From Lantana camara (lineage: Eukaryota > Streptophyta > Magnoliopsida > Lamiales > Verbenaceae), in assembly GCA_037501455.1 (NCBI GenBank), contig CM074858.1:80140501-80204500 (forward strand): a stretch of DNA of 64,000 nt, read 5' to 3'. Below, one piece after another: positions 12,827 through 25,177 of the stretch. The notes under the pieces are model-generated. The model was not told the DNA's origin. It saw only the letters and a list, made by a program, of their open reading frames with translations, and did not search any database. Each line of letters starts with the position of its first letter. The first letter of the stretch is position 1. The translations under genes were made by a program, and so were the position numbers.

Positions 12827-13030
12827 TACTATCCAGTTTTCAGCCTTAACATCGTTGGGTTCTCCGAAGAACTTAGGTGGATCCATCTGTAGAAACTTTT
12901 TACAATGACTTCTCATTGTTACCTTTTGATCCATTAGTGCATGTTTGCACTATCTCCTTTAAAGCATGTACTAATGCATATTCTCTTAGTGGAGTGCTAT
13001 CTTGGGCGGTTCTTCAGGGAGACATTATGA
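12827..13030 (-). pseudogene. gag N-terminus of element I
   Basis: The minus strand reads MDPPKFFGEPNDVKAENWI, the conserved start of the plant gypsy gag capsid domain. It runs into the H insertion at 12826 and resumes with SLEKIFKALGIGP on the other side near 9128. An upstream segment in another frame (ALVHALKEIVQTC) suggests an additional shift. This pairing confirms that H interrupts gag. Confidence 0.8.
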
Positions 13031-13313
13031 GCTGCAATTAACTTTAGAAAGAATATGATGCATGATGGTTAAGAATGACTCGCAGATAATCACTTAGATA
13101 GGAATTTCCAAGTAATAGCAATCAATACACATAATATCACATAATTCGTAGCAGAGATAAGGCATACAAAGGTATAGGAAAATAACATGTTAACTTACGG
13201 TCCAACTGGTATCTTGAAGCAACTCTAACTTATAATGCAACCGATAAGAGAATAGAGCACCCTTCCAGTTATGTCTCTTCTTAACTTAACCGGCCTCTGA
13301 TACCACTTCAAGC
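13031..13313 (-). other. Leader region of element I with primer-binding site
   Basis: Between LTR and gag. The minus-strand primer-binding site TGGTATCAGAGG lies at 13294-13305, eight bases from the LTR end at 13314. It matches the plant initiator-methionine tRNA 3' end over its first 11 bases. The rest is non-coding. Confidence 0.8.
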
Positions 13314-16300
13314 TGTAGTGCCTCCCCTAGAACTACAACTCCCGCACCATAATACTCCCCGAATGGAGGTTATACCTAACAATTGGGAAATATTACGGCG
13401 AACGATCTAGATGGTACTTAAATAGGGCGCAAGGTATAAAACAGCGAAAGATAGTGAAACATAAAACTTTGTAAATAAACGGGGATGATAATACGCCAGA
13501 AGAGTTATGACTTATTATTATCGATTAAAGTAGCTCACATAAAAGGAGTATAATATAGTAACATGCTGAGGGAAAACATAAGGGCAGCTTATTCATATTA
13601 TCTACATGCTCAGGACTAAGTGCCCTTAAAGTAGTCCAGACCTACTATGTACGACACCCTATTACTCCAAGATACCTCTAGGTATCGTTCTTTCGCTCCT
13701 TGAAATCATGCAATTTAAACCAGGCGAGGGGTTAGTCAAAGTGACTAAGTGAAGGAATATTAGCTTATAGGTATACGTATTTATATATAGGACCAAGAGG
13801 AACTCGGACTAAAATATTTGCAATAGGATCTAACAAATATAATACGGTCCATAATACGTTTTAAATAGAAATAGTGGTATGTGGAAATTATTTATAAAAG
13901 TATGAACTGTTTAATAAAAGAGTTGTATTGCCCGCAAGCCAGGCCTCTCCAACCGTAACTCCTTAAATAATTGGTAAAAACAATAACGGCACCGTACATT
14001 GTACCGATACTTTAATAAAACCAAGTATGATAATACCCCCGCTACACCTTGGTGTCAATAGGGGGGGCAAACCCTAGAGACGGTAAACAATAATCGGGAA
14101 GTAGTGTTCCCTTATCTCTTGGCATGGAGTAACTAGCCTCCAGCTAAACCATTACTAAGAGTTGGTGGCAGTCTACATCATCAACAATACCCTCGTCCCG
14201 ATACCTTCTGGGTAATTGCTCAATACGGATACAGCTAGGGCCCATAACAGTAATGAGTGAATATTTTGCTTGCTTGCCAGGAATCAATGTTTTGATAAAG
14301 TGGGACTTAAAGTATATAGTGTCCAAATAAAACGTTGATTCCGGCATAAAAGTATTTTTCCCTTAAAAAGGAATATAATAATATGACATTATGTATATAA
14401 CGTAATAAATCATAAACAATAGGTAGGCTTTGAAAATAGTTTTTATATAGATATATATGTATAGACATGATTCCAGTTGAAAACATTTTAACCCTCACCT
14501 AGTACATGAGATTTAAGTAAAGTCGCGCGGGTTCCACTGCTCAGTCCTATTGTCGCCTAAAAGTAATAGCTACTATAGACTTAGGACTAAGTTCAAATTA
14601 TTCTAATCCAGGAAGCACATAAAATACACAATGTTCACATTTAAAAGAGTAACAAATTAGAGAAACCCAGTAAACCCTAATTTAACGGTTTAAGTGGATT
14701 TCTTTAATTAATTAGATTTTATGAATTCTTTATCTAATCAAATATTTATTAATCACATTACGATCCTAATTATAAGATTTGAAATGAAAATTTAGGGTTA
14801 ATTTTGCAATGTAGGACATGATTTAGAAAACGTTTACAAAATTATCGATTTTTGGAAAATTCAGGTAAAATCCTTCTTTAATAATTTCAAAACTTATTTT
14901 ATAATTATATTTATATTATTTTCGAAATATTTAATATCTTTGTTGACCAAAAAGTCAAAATTACTATTGAAAACATTTTCTATTCAAATTTTTATAAATT
15001 AAACACTTTATAACATAAAATTGAACACACACACACACACTATCATACGTGCACCTTATTTTATTTCAAGAACATTATGAACATGTTCTTAGACTAATGA
15101 ATGTGGTCATATTAGTTCATGATCATATTTAATAAATTTTAAGTTCATAACACATGATTAAACTTAAAATGTAGCACTTTATTTAACTTTAATTATAAAA
15201 TAAATCTAAATAAATTATTCTATGCATGAATTTAATCAAATAAGATCATAAATATTTAAACACATAATCACATTATATCGTATCATAAATTATGTATTTA
15301 ATTAAATAAAATTCATAATGTAGGCACATTGTACATAAAACATAGCAATTATGCATATATTTCATAAGATAAAATTCCTGAAACATAATTTAATTAAATC
15401 TAAGCATGTTATAACTATATTATACTAAAGACAATATGTAAAGCATGAAATAATAAAAGAAAAGCACACCTTGTGTAGTAGAGAGGGAGAGTGTCGTGAC
15501 CTTAGTGAGGGAGAGAGTGAGTGATTTTGTGTGAATTTTGTGAATGCTTCTTAGGGTATTTATAGGTAAAATTTTGGGGACTTAAGTGTAAATTACTATT
15601 GTTTAGGGTAGTGAATAAGGCTCTAGGGTAGGTAGGTGTATAATTATAGGATGCTAAGGTGTAGTGTTAGGTGTATAATGATGTAAGAGCATATGTATAC
15701 ATGTATTAGCTAATAAATACATCATAAAAAATAAATCTAAAATATGGTGAAAATAATAATAAAAACGTAGAAGAATTTCTAGATTGTAGTTTGAAATTAG
15801 AAAAATTGCAAAATAAAGAGAATCAGAAGAGCTTTCCGATGATTATAAACACTTAACGTTTAAACGTCTAATTTTAAAGTAGTAAGCATTTGGAATTTTG
15901 AAAAATATAAGAAAATACTTAAAATGGAGCTAGGATGTGAATTAACTTCCGAGAAGTAGTTCATGATTCATAAAATAATTTAAGGATTATTTTGAGTATA
16001 ATATTGAATATCAAACGTTGTACGACGGGAATAGTACTATAGGAAAATTAGGAAAAATATGTAAAATGAGCTACAATTTGAACCAAGGTTTGGAAAAAGT
16101 CTTAAAATTCATAAAATAATTCAAAGGTCATTTTTTTATAATATCGAATAGGAAAAATATTGAACTTCGAAAATCTCTAATTTAGGGCTAAAGTAGGTTT
16201 TCTAGCCGGTTTTGGTTGCTACGGGAGTTTCAACGAGAATTAGAATTCGGGAGTGATACCATAATTCAAAAAATTTCGCAAGGATTCATTTGACCTCTAT

Positions 16301-16504
16301 ATTTGATAGGTAAAAGTGTCCGGGAAAATTTCTACATTAAGGAGTGAATAGTAACTAGGGACCTAATGGGAATTTTTAACAAACAATTTTCAACTGTATC
16401 TTGGGATAACAAAGGCTAGGATATGAATCCAGAAAATGTGGAGTTTAACTTCCTAATCCTTTTCTTACGTATTTCTTCTTGGCCCTGAAATCCGGGATGT
16501 TACA
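13314..16504 (-). repeat. 5' LTR of element I
   Basis: Minus-strand LTR from TGTAACATCCCGGATTTC (16504) to GGGAGGCACTACA (13314), 3191 bp. It is AT-rich and without open frames of note. It differs from the other LTRs: the start is TGTAACATCCC, and neither the twin stem-loops nor a palindrome cluster was seen. Confidence 0.85.
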
Positions 16505-16727
16505 ATTACTTCTTAAGGATGTAATCACACAAGTAAATCTCAAACGAGTCAAATTAACACTCCCACTATTTGTTGGACTCGTCGACTTGAAGTGATTTCT
16601 AATCTATTTTGAATTAGAGTTTTTTTCAAGTGTCGTTAACCTAAAAGACAAAACCCTAAAAGATTGATGGATTATAGGAGTTCAAATACATGTGTATATA
16701 AATGTAAACAACATAACATACAAGAGC
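16505..16727. other. Host-like intergenic sequence left of the main nest
   Basis: Sequence between LTR I and the hAT-like element K. It contains no gene I can recognise. It ends in the 8-bp duplication ACAAGAGC (16720-16727) repeated at 63040-63047. Confidence 0.6.
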
Positions 16728-17597
16728 TAGGGGTGTATGTGGTCGGTTTTGGTAGGTTTAATGGTATAAAATCTACCTGACCTATTTTAGGCAGGATCCT
16801 AAAAACTTAAATTATTGCGATTTAAATTATATTATCAACCGAGCAGTTCAGGTCGATTTTTTTTTTAAATCTAATGGACGGATTGGCGAATTGACACTTA
16901 ATAAAAAAAATATTTCAAAAAATATATATATAGCATTACCTAAACATTTCAAAGTCTCAAAATAAAAAGTTTTCATATTACATCAAAAGCCTTGCAATTA
17001 ACCAATTATAAAAACTAACTAACTAAACAAAAAAATATATTTCAATGAGGTAGGAATGATGGAATGACATAAATCTCTAATAGCATGATTGGAATGATGG
17101 AATGAGGTGGGAATGGAATGACCATTAGCGCATCCATTCCCAACCCTTAATTAGTACAAAATATTATTAGGAATGCTCATTTCCATGGTAATGCCCATTC
17201 CTACAAGCATGGGATTACCCACTCCTTTGGTCCCCTAGGATATTAGTCATTCCCAAGGTTCAAAACTTACTTTTGTTTTTATATTGTCGTCATATATTTA
17301 TTTAATTCATATTATATTTTATTATTTTCATAAATAAAAATTAAATACTAATAATCACATTGAAAATTTAATAAATTATATTAAATATATATAAATTTAA
17401 ATACATTATATATTTAAAAAAACATATTCAATATATTATTTTATTTATATTATAAATTTAGATATTTTAAAAAGAATTAATTTTGATAATTATATTAAAA
17501 TTTATTTTTAAAAGTCAAACATTATATTAAATATAATAAATAATTAATAAATAATCTATTCATGAATACGAAAATAGTAATACATATATATATACAC

Positions 17598-17629
<32 letters not shown>

Positions 17630-17654
17630 ATATCACAAGCTCACTCTCTCTCTC

Positions 17655-19257
17655 TGTAACGCCCCGCTTCTTCAGCATTCCAGGTACGACGTCACGAGAG
17701 AGTTTAATTCAGTAATTTCGTGATTTATGTGAATTCGCATTCTTTAAGTGTCAACGTGAAATTTATTTAAGTTATATGTGCTTTAGATTTAATTAAATTT
17801 GCTTGGGCTCGAATGCCCAATATTTGAAAGTTTAGGGACCTAATTATAATTACGGTGTTTTCGGCCTTCGTGGCTATCTTGAACTCGGGAATTCGGATTC
17901 GAATTCCAACCTTAACATTGAGTTTGTTTTGACGATTCGGATTCGATGAAATTAACTTTGTATTTTTTTCTAGAGCCATTTAATAGCCCTATCGTTTTAA
18001 AATCCGATCCGAATGGACCAGAATACGTTTGACCCTACCCGTTTTTCCCGACCCGTTTCTTGGCCTAGAAAAGGTTCGAACCCCCTTTTTCTTCCCCATT
18101 TAGATCGGTCAAGCAAAGAGAAGAGGGAGAAGAAGAAAAGAAAGAGAAGAAAGCCAACCCCAAGCCTTCGAGCTCAAGAACTTCGTCCCCGTCCGCCCGA
18201 TCAATGATCCAAGGTAAGATTTGTATTCTTCTCGTTACGTGCTTCTTTTCTACGTGCTTTTCGTGGCGTGGTTTCGTGTTTATGTGCTTATTTGGGAAAG
18301 ATAGTGAATAGTATTGGTTTCGGGTTTTTGGGTGTTCGGGCTCCTTTCGGAGTCCGATTTGTGTTCTTATGTGTTCTACGTATGCTATTTGATGTTGTAG
18401 GTTGGTTTTGCTTCGTTTTGTGGGGTTTTGGGTTGGTTTTGCTTCTTTGTGAGCCTAAGTCTTGTCTTTTGCCTTTAGCTTGTTCAGGTACACCGGGGTG
18501 GTGTTTTGTCGGCCTAGTTGATTTCGGGGTGAATCAAGCGCTTTGTCTTCGTCTTCGTCTGGTACAAGGTGAGGTTAGGATATAGTTAAACCCTAATGTA
18601 ACGTGCTCTTTTTGAATGCATGTGACTTATAAGCCCTATGTATATGTAAGTATGTGCGAGATACGTATCTTGGTGGCTTTGCTACATGTTTGAAAGTATG
18701 AACGCTATGTTGGAGTCTATGTATGCTTGTTTTTGGATTTGATACGTATGTATGTGGTAAACACGTATGTGTGTATGTATAGTATGTACGCATGTGATAA
18801 GTATGTAAGAGTGTATGTTTGGTACGTATGCATGTGGTATATAAGTATATGTGTGTATCTGATACGTATGCTTGTGGTATGTACGATATGTCTTAGTATG
18901 CACGTTTGTAGCGGGCTTAGGACTTAACTTGACTTGTACATGACTTGCTTGATGGGGCCCTAGAGACTCTGGGTAAGGAGCACCCGGGGCGACCAAGGAG
19001 TCGCCTTGCACGGATCCTGTGAATAGTCTCTACTTGTTATGTGATAAGGATGTGCCGGAACCCACCAAGAGGTTTGGTTGGGGGATGGAGTCCTGAGGGT
19101 TGAGAAGCATTGAGCTCTCCCCTCGTCTACTTATATGGTTAGGGTCGCGCAACCCTTCTATCACCCGGAGAAGAGGTTTGACACGTCTTGACTTGCTTGG
19201 TATGTCTTGTTCCGTTTATTTTGTTGTTTTGGCACGCTATGTCTTTAGAAGCTTTGG
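17655..19257 (+). repeat. Left (5') LTR of J, first segment
   Basis: Starts TGTAACGCCCCGCTTCTTCAG and stops at the C insertion, where TTTGG (19253-19257) is C's target duplication. Compared with the right LTR it lacks about 490 bp after 18437, including the whole palindrome cluster. It contains GGAATTCG GATT CGAATTCC (17888-17907) and a TACGTATG-rich alternating tract (about 18650-18910). Confidence 0.85.
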
Positions 19258-19788
19258 TGTAGCACCCGGGACGATAGGCGCCACATCCCCCGCACTATGA
19301 GTCTAGTCCACACATGAAATGGATAGTCCAAGCATGAACCGGACTCATAGCGAACGGGAGAGAAAATAAAAGATATCCTAGCTAGGCGGAATCTAACCCT
19401 GTACCAAGTAAATCAAGAATAACCAAAAGTGCGATGCAGAAGCAATAATAGTTCATAAATTTCAACAACGGCTACAAGCCCAACAATTCCAATGCATAAG
19501 TTAAATCCATCATGCATCCTAACAACGGGTTCAATTAAACATGCAATCTGTCCCGAATCAATATCCAAAAATCCCATAGTTGGCACAAAGGCCAAATTAC
19601 ATAAGGAGATACAATTATAAAATAACAATATGAAATGTGACTCGAGTGTACAAGTGTGACTCGATCAAGAATGCTATGACTAGACTCCCGCCTAGTCAAA
19701 CCCTGCAAGAACTGAGAAGTGGGAAGGAGGGGTCAGTCTCTAGAAGACTGAGTGAGCAGGAGCTATACATGTATATAAAAACATGCGC
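19258..19788 (-). repeat. Left LTR of C, outer segment
   Basis: Starts TGTAGCACCCGGGACGATAG, the inverted form of the LTR end. The hairpin CAGTCT CTAGA AGACTG is at 19734-19750. It is interrupted after 19788 by element B and resumes at 40604. Confidence 0.9.
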
Positions 19789-20321
19789 TGTGACGCGCCC
19801 CGATATTTCGGCCGTACAGGTATGACGTATATGTTTACCAAATTGCACTAATAAATTGTTTATAAGTGATGTATATATTTAATTTTATATATTAAATGTT
19901 AATTATTATATATATTAAGTTAATTAATATTATATATGTATATATGAATTAGTTGACATATAATTTTAATGTTATTAATGCAATATATATATGTATATAT
20001 TTAATCGTGTAGTTGTGTTTAAATTAAATAAAATTGTACATTTTATATTCTAATTGTGTTTTTTTAAATTAAAGTATATATTAATTGTGTACTCTAGTTT
20101 AATTTAATGATGTATTTAATTTTTCAATTTATTTGAATTGTTATGGATTTTCAAATGCATTACTTATGAGTGATATAAACGTGCTTCGTTTTTATATGAT
20201 TTGATATCGAAATTTCGTGTAAATTTAATATGTCAGAGATATACGTGTCTTGAATATAAATATATGTTCGTTTCAAATTTTCGGGTTTATTTGCATGAGT
20301 TTCGAATTTATTTCGATTTTT

Positions 20322-20408
20322 GGAATCCAAGTCGGGGGCTAACGAGTAATTAGCGCACCCTTGGTTCCGTATGTGATATCTTGAGCTCGAGAACTCGGAA
20401 TTGAGTTC
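20322..20408 (+). repeat. Twin stem-loop module in 5' LTR of B
   Basis: GGAATCCAAG...CTTGGTTCC (one extra base in the left arm) and a slightly damaged GAACTCG / TGAGTTC pair. The 3' LTR copy is at 37491-37578, with damage at a different position of the second stem. Confidence 0.75.
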
Positions 20409-21231
20409 CGTCAACTTCGCTGAACTTGCAACGAAAATTTGAGTTTAGTGAACTTAGCCTTATATTTTTCCAAAGTCATTTGAACCTCCGAAATTCAACT
20501 GAAAAACGAAACGGCGACAAAACTGTCGTGTTTTACTAAAATGACCATAACTCATACAATTCTTGACCAAATTAACCATGGTTTGATGCTATGAAACCCT
20601 AACTCAACCACCTAACCTGTTATACCATCCCTTAACCGAACCAACCCTCCCACAAACAAGAAATCTCAGCCAAAGCCACTGACTTCCAGTCATTCCCGTA
20701 ACCTTGCCTTCCTTGGAGATTTTGGAGCTCAAATCTCTTCCAACCTTCATCCAATCAACAAGGTAAGCTTAGGGTTGTAATATACATTCATTCCTGGTCA
20801 TTTTGATCCTTTCATTCCCAAATTTGAGCATGTTTTCATGGATTTTCGGCTGCTTCTGTGAATAGTTAGGTTTTGAGCATTTTTGTTGATCTCCTTCGAT
20901 TCTTGTTGGTTTTGGTTGATTCCAAGCTTAAATATGATTGTTTTGACATCCTCTTCTCATTTCTGATCATTGATTACATGGTAGTTGAAGTATTCATGAG
21001 ATTTCATTAATGACACTTTGAGGAAAAATTCATGAAATAAAATCATATATCTTCATCTCACGTCTGAGCATTCTTGGGGCTGATTTGTATGCTAATTTGG
21101 AGTTGTTTTGCTGCATTTTGGATGGCCTAACTTACCTGAACATGTTGAGATAAAGGAGATCAGTTGTTGCCCTGTTTTTTCATCGTTTTACCCTGTTTTG
21201 GGACTGGTTTTAGCTGCTGCTGTCTGCTGCG

Positions 21232-21475
21232 TTTCCTTGCCTTGTTGCTGTCAATTTTAATCAGTTTTTGGGAGTTTCTTGGCCTGTTTTGCTACTGATT
21301 TCATGGCTTTTGGTTGCTGCTTGTTGCTGTTGCATTTCCATGACCAAAAACAGTTTCCTTGCCTTGTTGCTGTCAATTTTAATCAGTTTTTTGGAGTTTC
21401 TTGGCCTGTTTTGCTACTGATTTCATGGCTTTTGGTTGCTGCTTGTAGATGTTGCATTTCCATGACAAAAAACAG
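21232..21475 (+). repeat. 122-bp tandem duplication in 5' LTR of B
   Basis: Two adjacent copies, 21232-21353 and 21354-21475, each beginning TTTCCTTGCC and ending in AACAG. The 3' LTR has one copy near 38400-38521, so the change happened in one LTR only. Confidence 0.85.
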
Positions 21476-21519
21476 GGGTAGGCCGTGCGTTTAAACTGCT
21501 GCATCATTTCTGGAATGAG

Positions 21520-21566
21520 CTCCCCGGGCGGGTAATTTTGTGAACAAAATCTCCCCGGGCGGGGAG
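21520..21566 (+). repeat. Palindrome pair in 5' LTR of B (CCCCGGGCGGGG-type)
   Basis: CTCCCCGGGCGGGT (21520-21533, right arm eroded) and CTCCCCGGGCGGGGAG (21551-21566, near perfect). 3' LTR copies are at 38566-38578 and 38597-38612. Confidence 0.75.
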
Positions 21567-22495
21567 ATTGGATCTGTAAACTGCTGTTGCTGTTTGCTTT
21601 CCTTTTCTTCTTCGCTGCTTCGGTTTTCTTCTTCTTCCTTGTTTTGTTGCGTCTTTTCTTCCTTCATCTGTTGCAATGCGTGTGCGTGGATAGGTAATTG
21701 TTGCTGCTGCTATCTTTATTCTTTCCTTCCTTCTTTAATCTAATTGCATGTGATGTGTTTAATTGTTGTGTGTGCATGTAATAGGGCTTTAAATGTTTAC
21801 ATGCATGAAGTTTGTTTGTGCATGAATTGCATGCATTGTAATAAGTTAAATTGCATGAGAATTGTAATTGGTACATGTTAGTTTACATGCATAGGGTTGT
21901 ACGTGTGCATGTATGTTTATATATATATATATATGTTTAGATAGTTATGCATGCATGTTTGTTTTCCTTTGAAGTGGCACCTATATAGATGTATATTTAT
22001 GTATATATATGTTTATATTATATTAAATATTATTTGATTTAATTGAACTATAGAATTTAATTGTTACCTATTTCATGTTTTATTTAATTTCCGATTTTAA
22101 ATTGAATGTATTTAGTTGTCTATTTTCTAATTGTAAATGTGATTTAATACGTGCTATGATCATATTTGAAATTCTTTGATTAAATTGATATGAAATATGA
22201 ATTTATGAATTCGAATGAAAGTGAACGAATGAATGAATGACTTGTTTATATGTCTTAAATTCCTTAATAGTGCACATGAACATTTTCATGACATAATCTT
22301 ATCTTTTAAACATTCATATCATGATCATTACATTACCGAGAGTCTTATATGGTCATATTGAGTCTCACTTCACCTTTCTTGCACAGATTTTGATTCCATT
22401 GGAGACGAGGCCGATCAGTGAGCCTCGTATGTTCTCCTTTTTGCCGTTTAAGGTGGGTTTCTCTTCTATTTAGATAAATGGCCATATATACTCCC

Positions 22496-25169
22496 TGTAA
22501 CGCCCCGGTTCCGGATGAACAGGTAAGCACGCCACGTGTGAGATTTTTGAGCGCAGGTTTTATTTTAATTCTTTAAATCTTTATTTTTCTTACGTGGCAT
22601 CTCATATTTTTATAAAATTCATGAAATATCATTTATATGAATTATGTGAATTCATATCATTGAAAATATTATTTCATGACACGGGAAAATATTTATGGCG
22701 TAAAACCGTTACCGAGAGTGCTTCAAATTACGAAATTATCCCTAGTTGAACATTTCTTTAAATTTTAGGGACTTAACTGCATAGGTTTCAAGGATCTAAT
22801 TGGTAATCTTTTAAAATCACATACACTTGTATGCATAACTTGAATTCTTGGAGGATCAAATTGCAAAATTGGACATTCCACACTTTTCAAAAATGGGATG
22901 TATCGGTATAAGGCTTCCTTAAGCTTCTTTGATCAAATTTCATCTCAAAATCACCTAACACATTCGCTCCTCACTCTTGGTTCATACAAGAAAGAGAAGG
23001 GAAGAGAATTTCATCATTTACCTCAAGAATTTCCAAGAAAGATTTGAAGAAATTAAGTTTGATCATCATTTTCATCCATCTTCTTCATTTCTTGAACTTC
23101 AAAGGTGATAGTTGCATGATTTCATGATTCTTGAGCATATTTGATGGAGCTAGGGTTTGAGAATTATGTGTTAGATGAATTAATTGGAGTTGGAGGCATG
23201 ATTATGGGATCATATCATGAATTATGGCATGATTTATTCATGAAATTTTTGAATATTTGAGCTTGAATGATCAAAAGGAGCATGAGCATGAAACCTTGAA
23301 TTCTTGATGATATTTCATGTTTTAAGTGTTTAAGTGTTATGTTATCACTTCTTTTTAATATATATGCATCATATTTCCAGAAACTTTGGCTTTGTTGATC
23401 AAAAATTGGGTTTTGTTGTTGTTGTTGTTATGCATTCCCGTAGCCATGCTCTGTTTTTTCCTCTGTTCTTTCCAGTTGCAGAACTGGGAACGACCGTTCC
23501 TAGCCTCAAGCCCTTGAGGGAACGGGCGTTCCCACCTTTTCAAATAAAATAGGCGGCCGAGACTAGGAACGGGCGTTCCCATTGTGGCCTGCGTGCCGGA
23601 AGGGCCGTTCCCAGCTTCAGCGCATTTTAAAATTGGAAATCGTTGGCGCGTTTTTGGGGTTTATGGGAACGGCCCTTCCCATTTACAAAGGGAACCCGGA
23701 ACGGCTGTTCCCAGGGGTCTGACAGAACAAAATTCTCTGCATAAAATTACGATTTTAGCCCCTCGATCCAACGACTTCTTTAACCCCGAATTGTTTTTAT
23801 ATGATCCAATATGTACTGAAACAAGATGTTATCATGCCACATTCCATTTTCCTCGTCATCTCCTTGCATTTCTGTCGTTCGTCATATTTGGTTCATTTTA
23901 GGTCATGTCTCACGTATACACGTCGTGTTTGCACAGTTCACGAGGGCGTGGACGAGGAGCAGGCTCCGTAGAGCATATCTTTGTTGTATTTTGTAAGAAA
24001 AGGTGTGGTTTTATTCTAGGTATATAGAACCCTATAACCGTTATGTGATATTTTCGGCCAAAACGTATTATAAATATAAACGTTTTCCAAAATATAAACC
24101 TTTCAAGCAAGCAAGCCATTATTGTCATGATTTCAAGCAAGTTTGGCGATTACATGATTGCACGTGGGCCCAAGGGTAATTCTTGAACCAACCGGGAAAG
24201 CAAGGGCTGACGGGTAACTCCTGAATTATCCTCACATTGTTGGGATCACCCCCGAAGCCACTAGGAGATTAGTGGTGGAAGGAGTTCCGTGTCTAGGGAG
24301 TCATGTTCCCTACACACACCATGTCGTGGATAGTTGGGCCTTGCAAACCCACTATCACCCGGAGGAAGAAGGAGACTGGGGATTAATCCGGCATGTCGGG
24401 TTATCCTCGTGTTATTGCCTGTTTTCAAGCATGAAATTTTCTAATTGAGCACTAATTGGAACTGCATGATCATGTATTGAATTAATATCGCAAGCACGTA
24501 TTGTTCACGATTGGTGTAAAGGTTGGAGAATCGCCCTTACTCGCCGGGGCCACATGTTCATGAAATGATCAAGTTAAATTGTTAAAATGATTAGCTGTAA
24601 TCTCGGGCAAAGGATAAATTCTCTCGAACTACATATCTATTTCATTTTCAAAGCCTTCACCCGAGGTTACAACTTGCATGTGACGTGTGATATATATATC
24701 TTATTGCCCCTCACTCAGTCTTCGGTAGACTGATACTTCACTTTTCAGGTACTTGAGAGCGTGGTCGTGCTAGGCCGGAGTCCGGTCAAGTCTTACACTT
24801 TCACGGGTCTAGTATTGCACCTCTCATGTATAGACTTTTGATAGGCATCATGTTATGATCATGATTGTTACATTTTGAATACTCTAGCATGTATATAGTA
24901 TATGGAGATGATAATGTATTGATTGTTAAATTTGGTATCTGTATGTATCTATATCGGTAAATATGGTACCTATATATATGTTCGTTTTATTGCTTCCGCT
25001 TTTATATTCTTGTTTTGGTTGAATTATGTTGGGAGTGTCCCGCCTAGCTCGTTTGTTTTAATTGTCACCCGTTCTCTATAGTTTTGGTTTATGTATGAAT
25101 TGTCCGTTTCATACGTGGATCGAGACTATAGTGCGGGGGGATGTAGTGCCTTGGGGTTAGGGTGCTACA
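22496..25169 (+). repeat. 5' LTR of A
   Basis: TGTAACGCCCCGGTTCCGG...GGGTGCTACA. CAGGTAAG lies at 22520-22527 near the start. The palindrome cluster is at 23486-23712 and the CAGTCT/AGACTG hairpin at 24716-24732. It differs from the 3' copy by scattered substitutions and small indels, for example about 11 bp near 24402. Confidence 0.95.
23486..23712 (+). repeat. Palindrome cluster in 5' LTR of A (GGGAACGGCCGTTCCC-type, six copies)
   Basis: Copies at 23486-23500, 23518-23533, 23566-23580, 23598-23612, 23665-23680 and 23698-23712, each GGGAACGGNCGTTCCC with zero to two mismatches. 3' LTR copies are at 30953-31179. LTR D has the same type. Confidence 0.85.
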
Positions 25170-25177
25170 TCTACAGG

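Larger units (their letters stand above)
8086..16504 (-). mobile_element. Element I: minus-strand Ty3/gypsy retrotransposon, 5' part
   Basis: From right to left: 5' LTR (13314-16504), primer-binding site, leader, gag and the start of protease, then a cut by LTR G at 8085/8086. The gag is also split by solo LTR H. ATTAC (16505-16509) is the likely host duplication on the right; the left end is outside the window. Confidence 0.85.
19789..22495 (+). repeat. 5' LTR of B, first segment
   Basis: Starts TGTGACGCGCCCGATATTTC, with one extra or changed base against the 3' copy TGTGACGCCCCGATATTTC. It holds stem-loops (20322-20368, 20391-20408), the 122-bp duplication and two palindromes. It ends in CTCCC, the target duplication of A. 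Confidence 0.9.

Noticed and set aside
18593..19011. Long minus-strand frames rich in Tyr, His and Thr
   Set aside because: They come from the TACGTATG alternating tract of the J LTR, recur at 60848-61250 in the other LTR, and have no protein features.
21491..21743. Frames with Cys/Ser- or Glu/Gln-rich low complexity in LTR B
   Set aside because: A CTTCTTC-rich tract read on both strands; repeated in the 3' LTR at 38537-38935. Not a gene.
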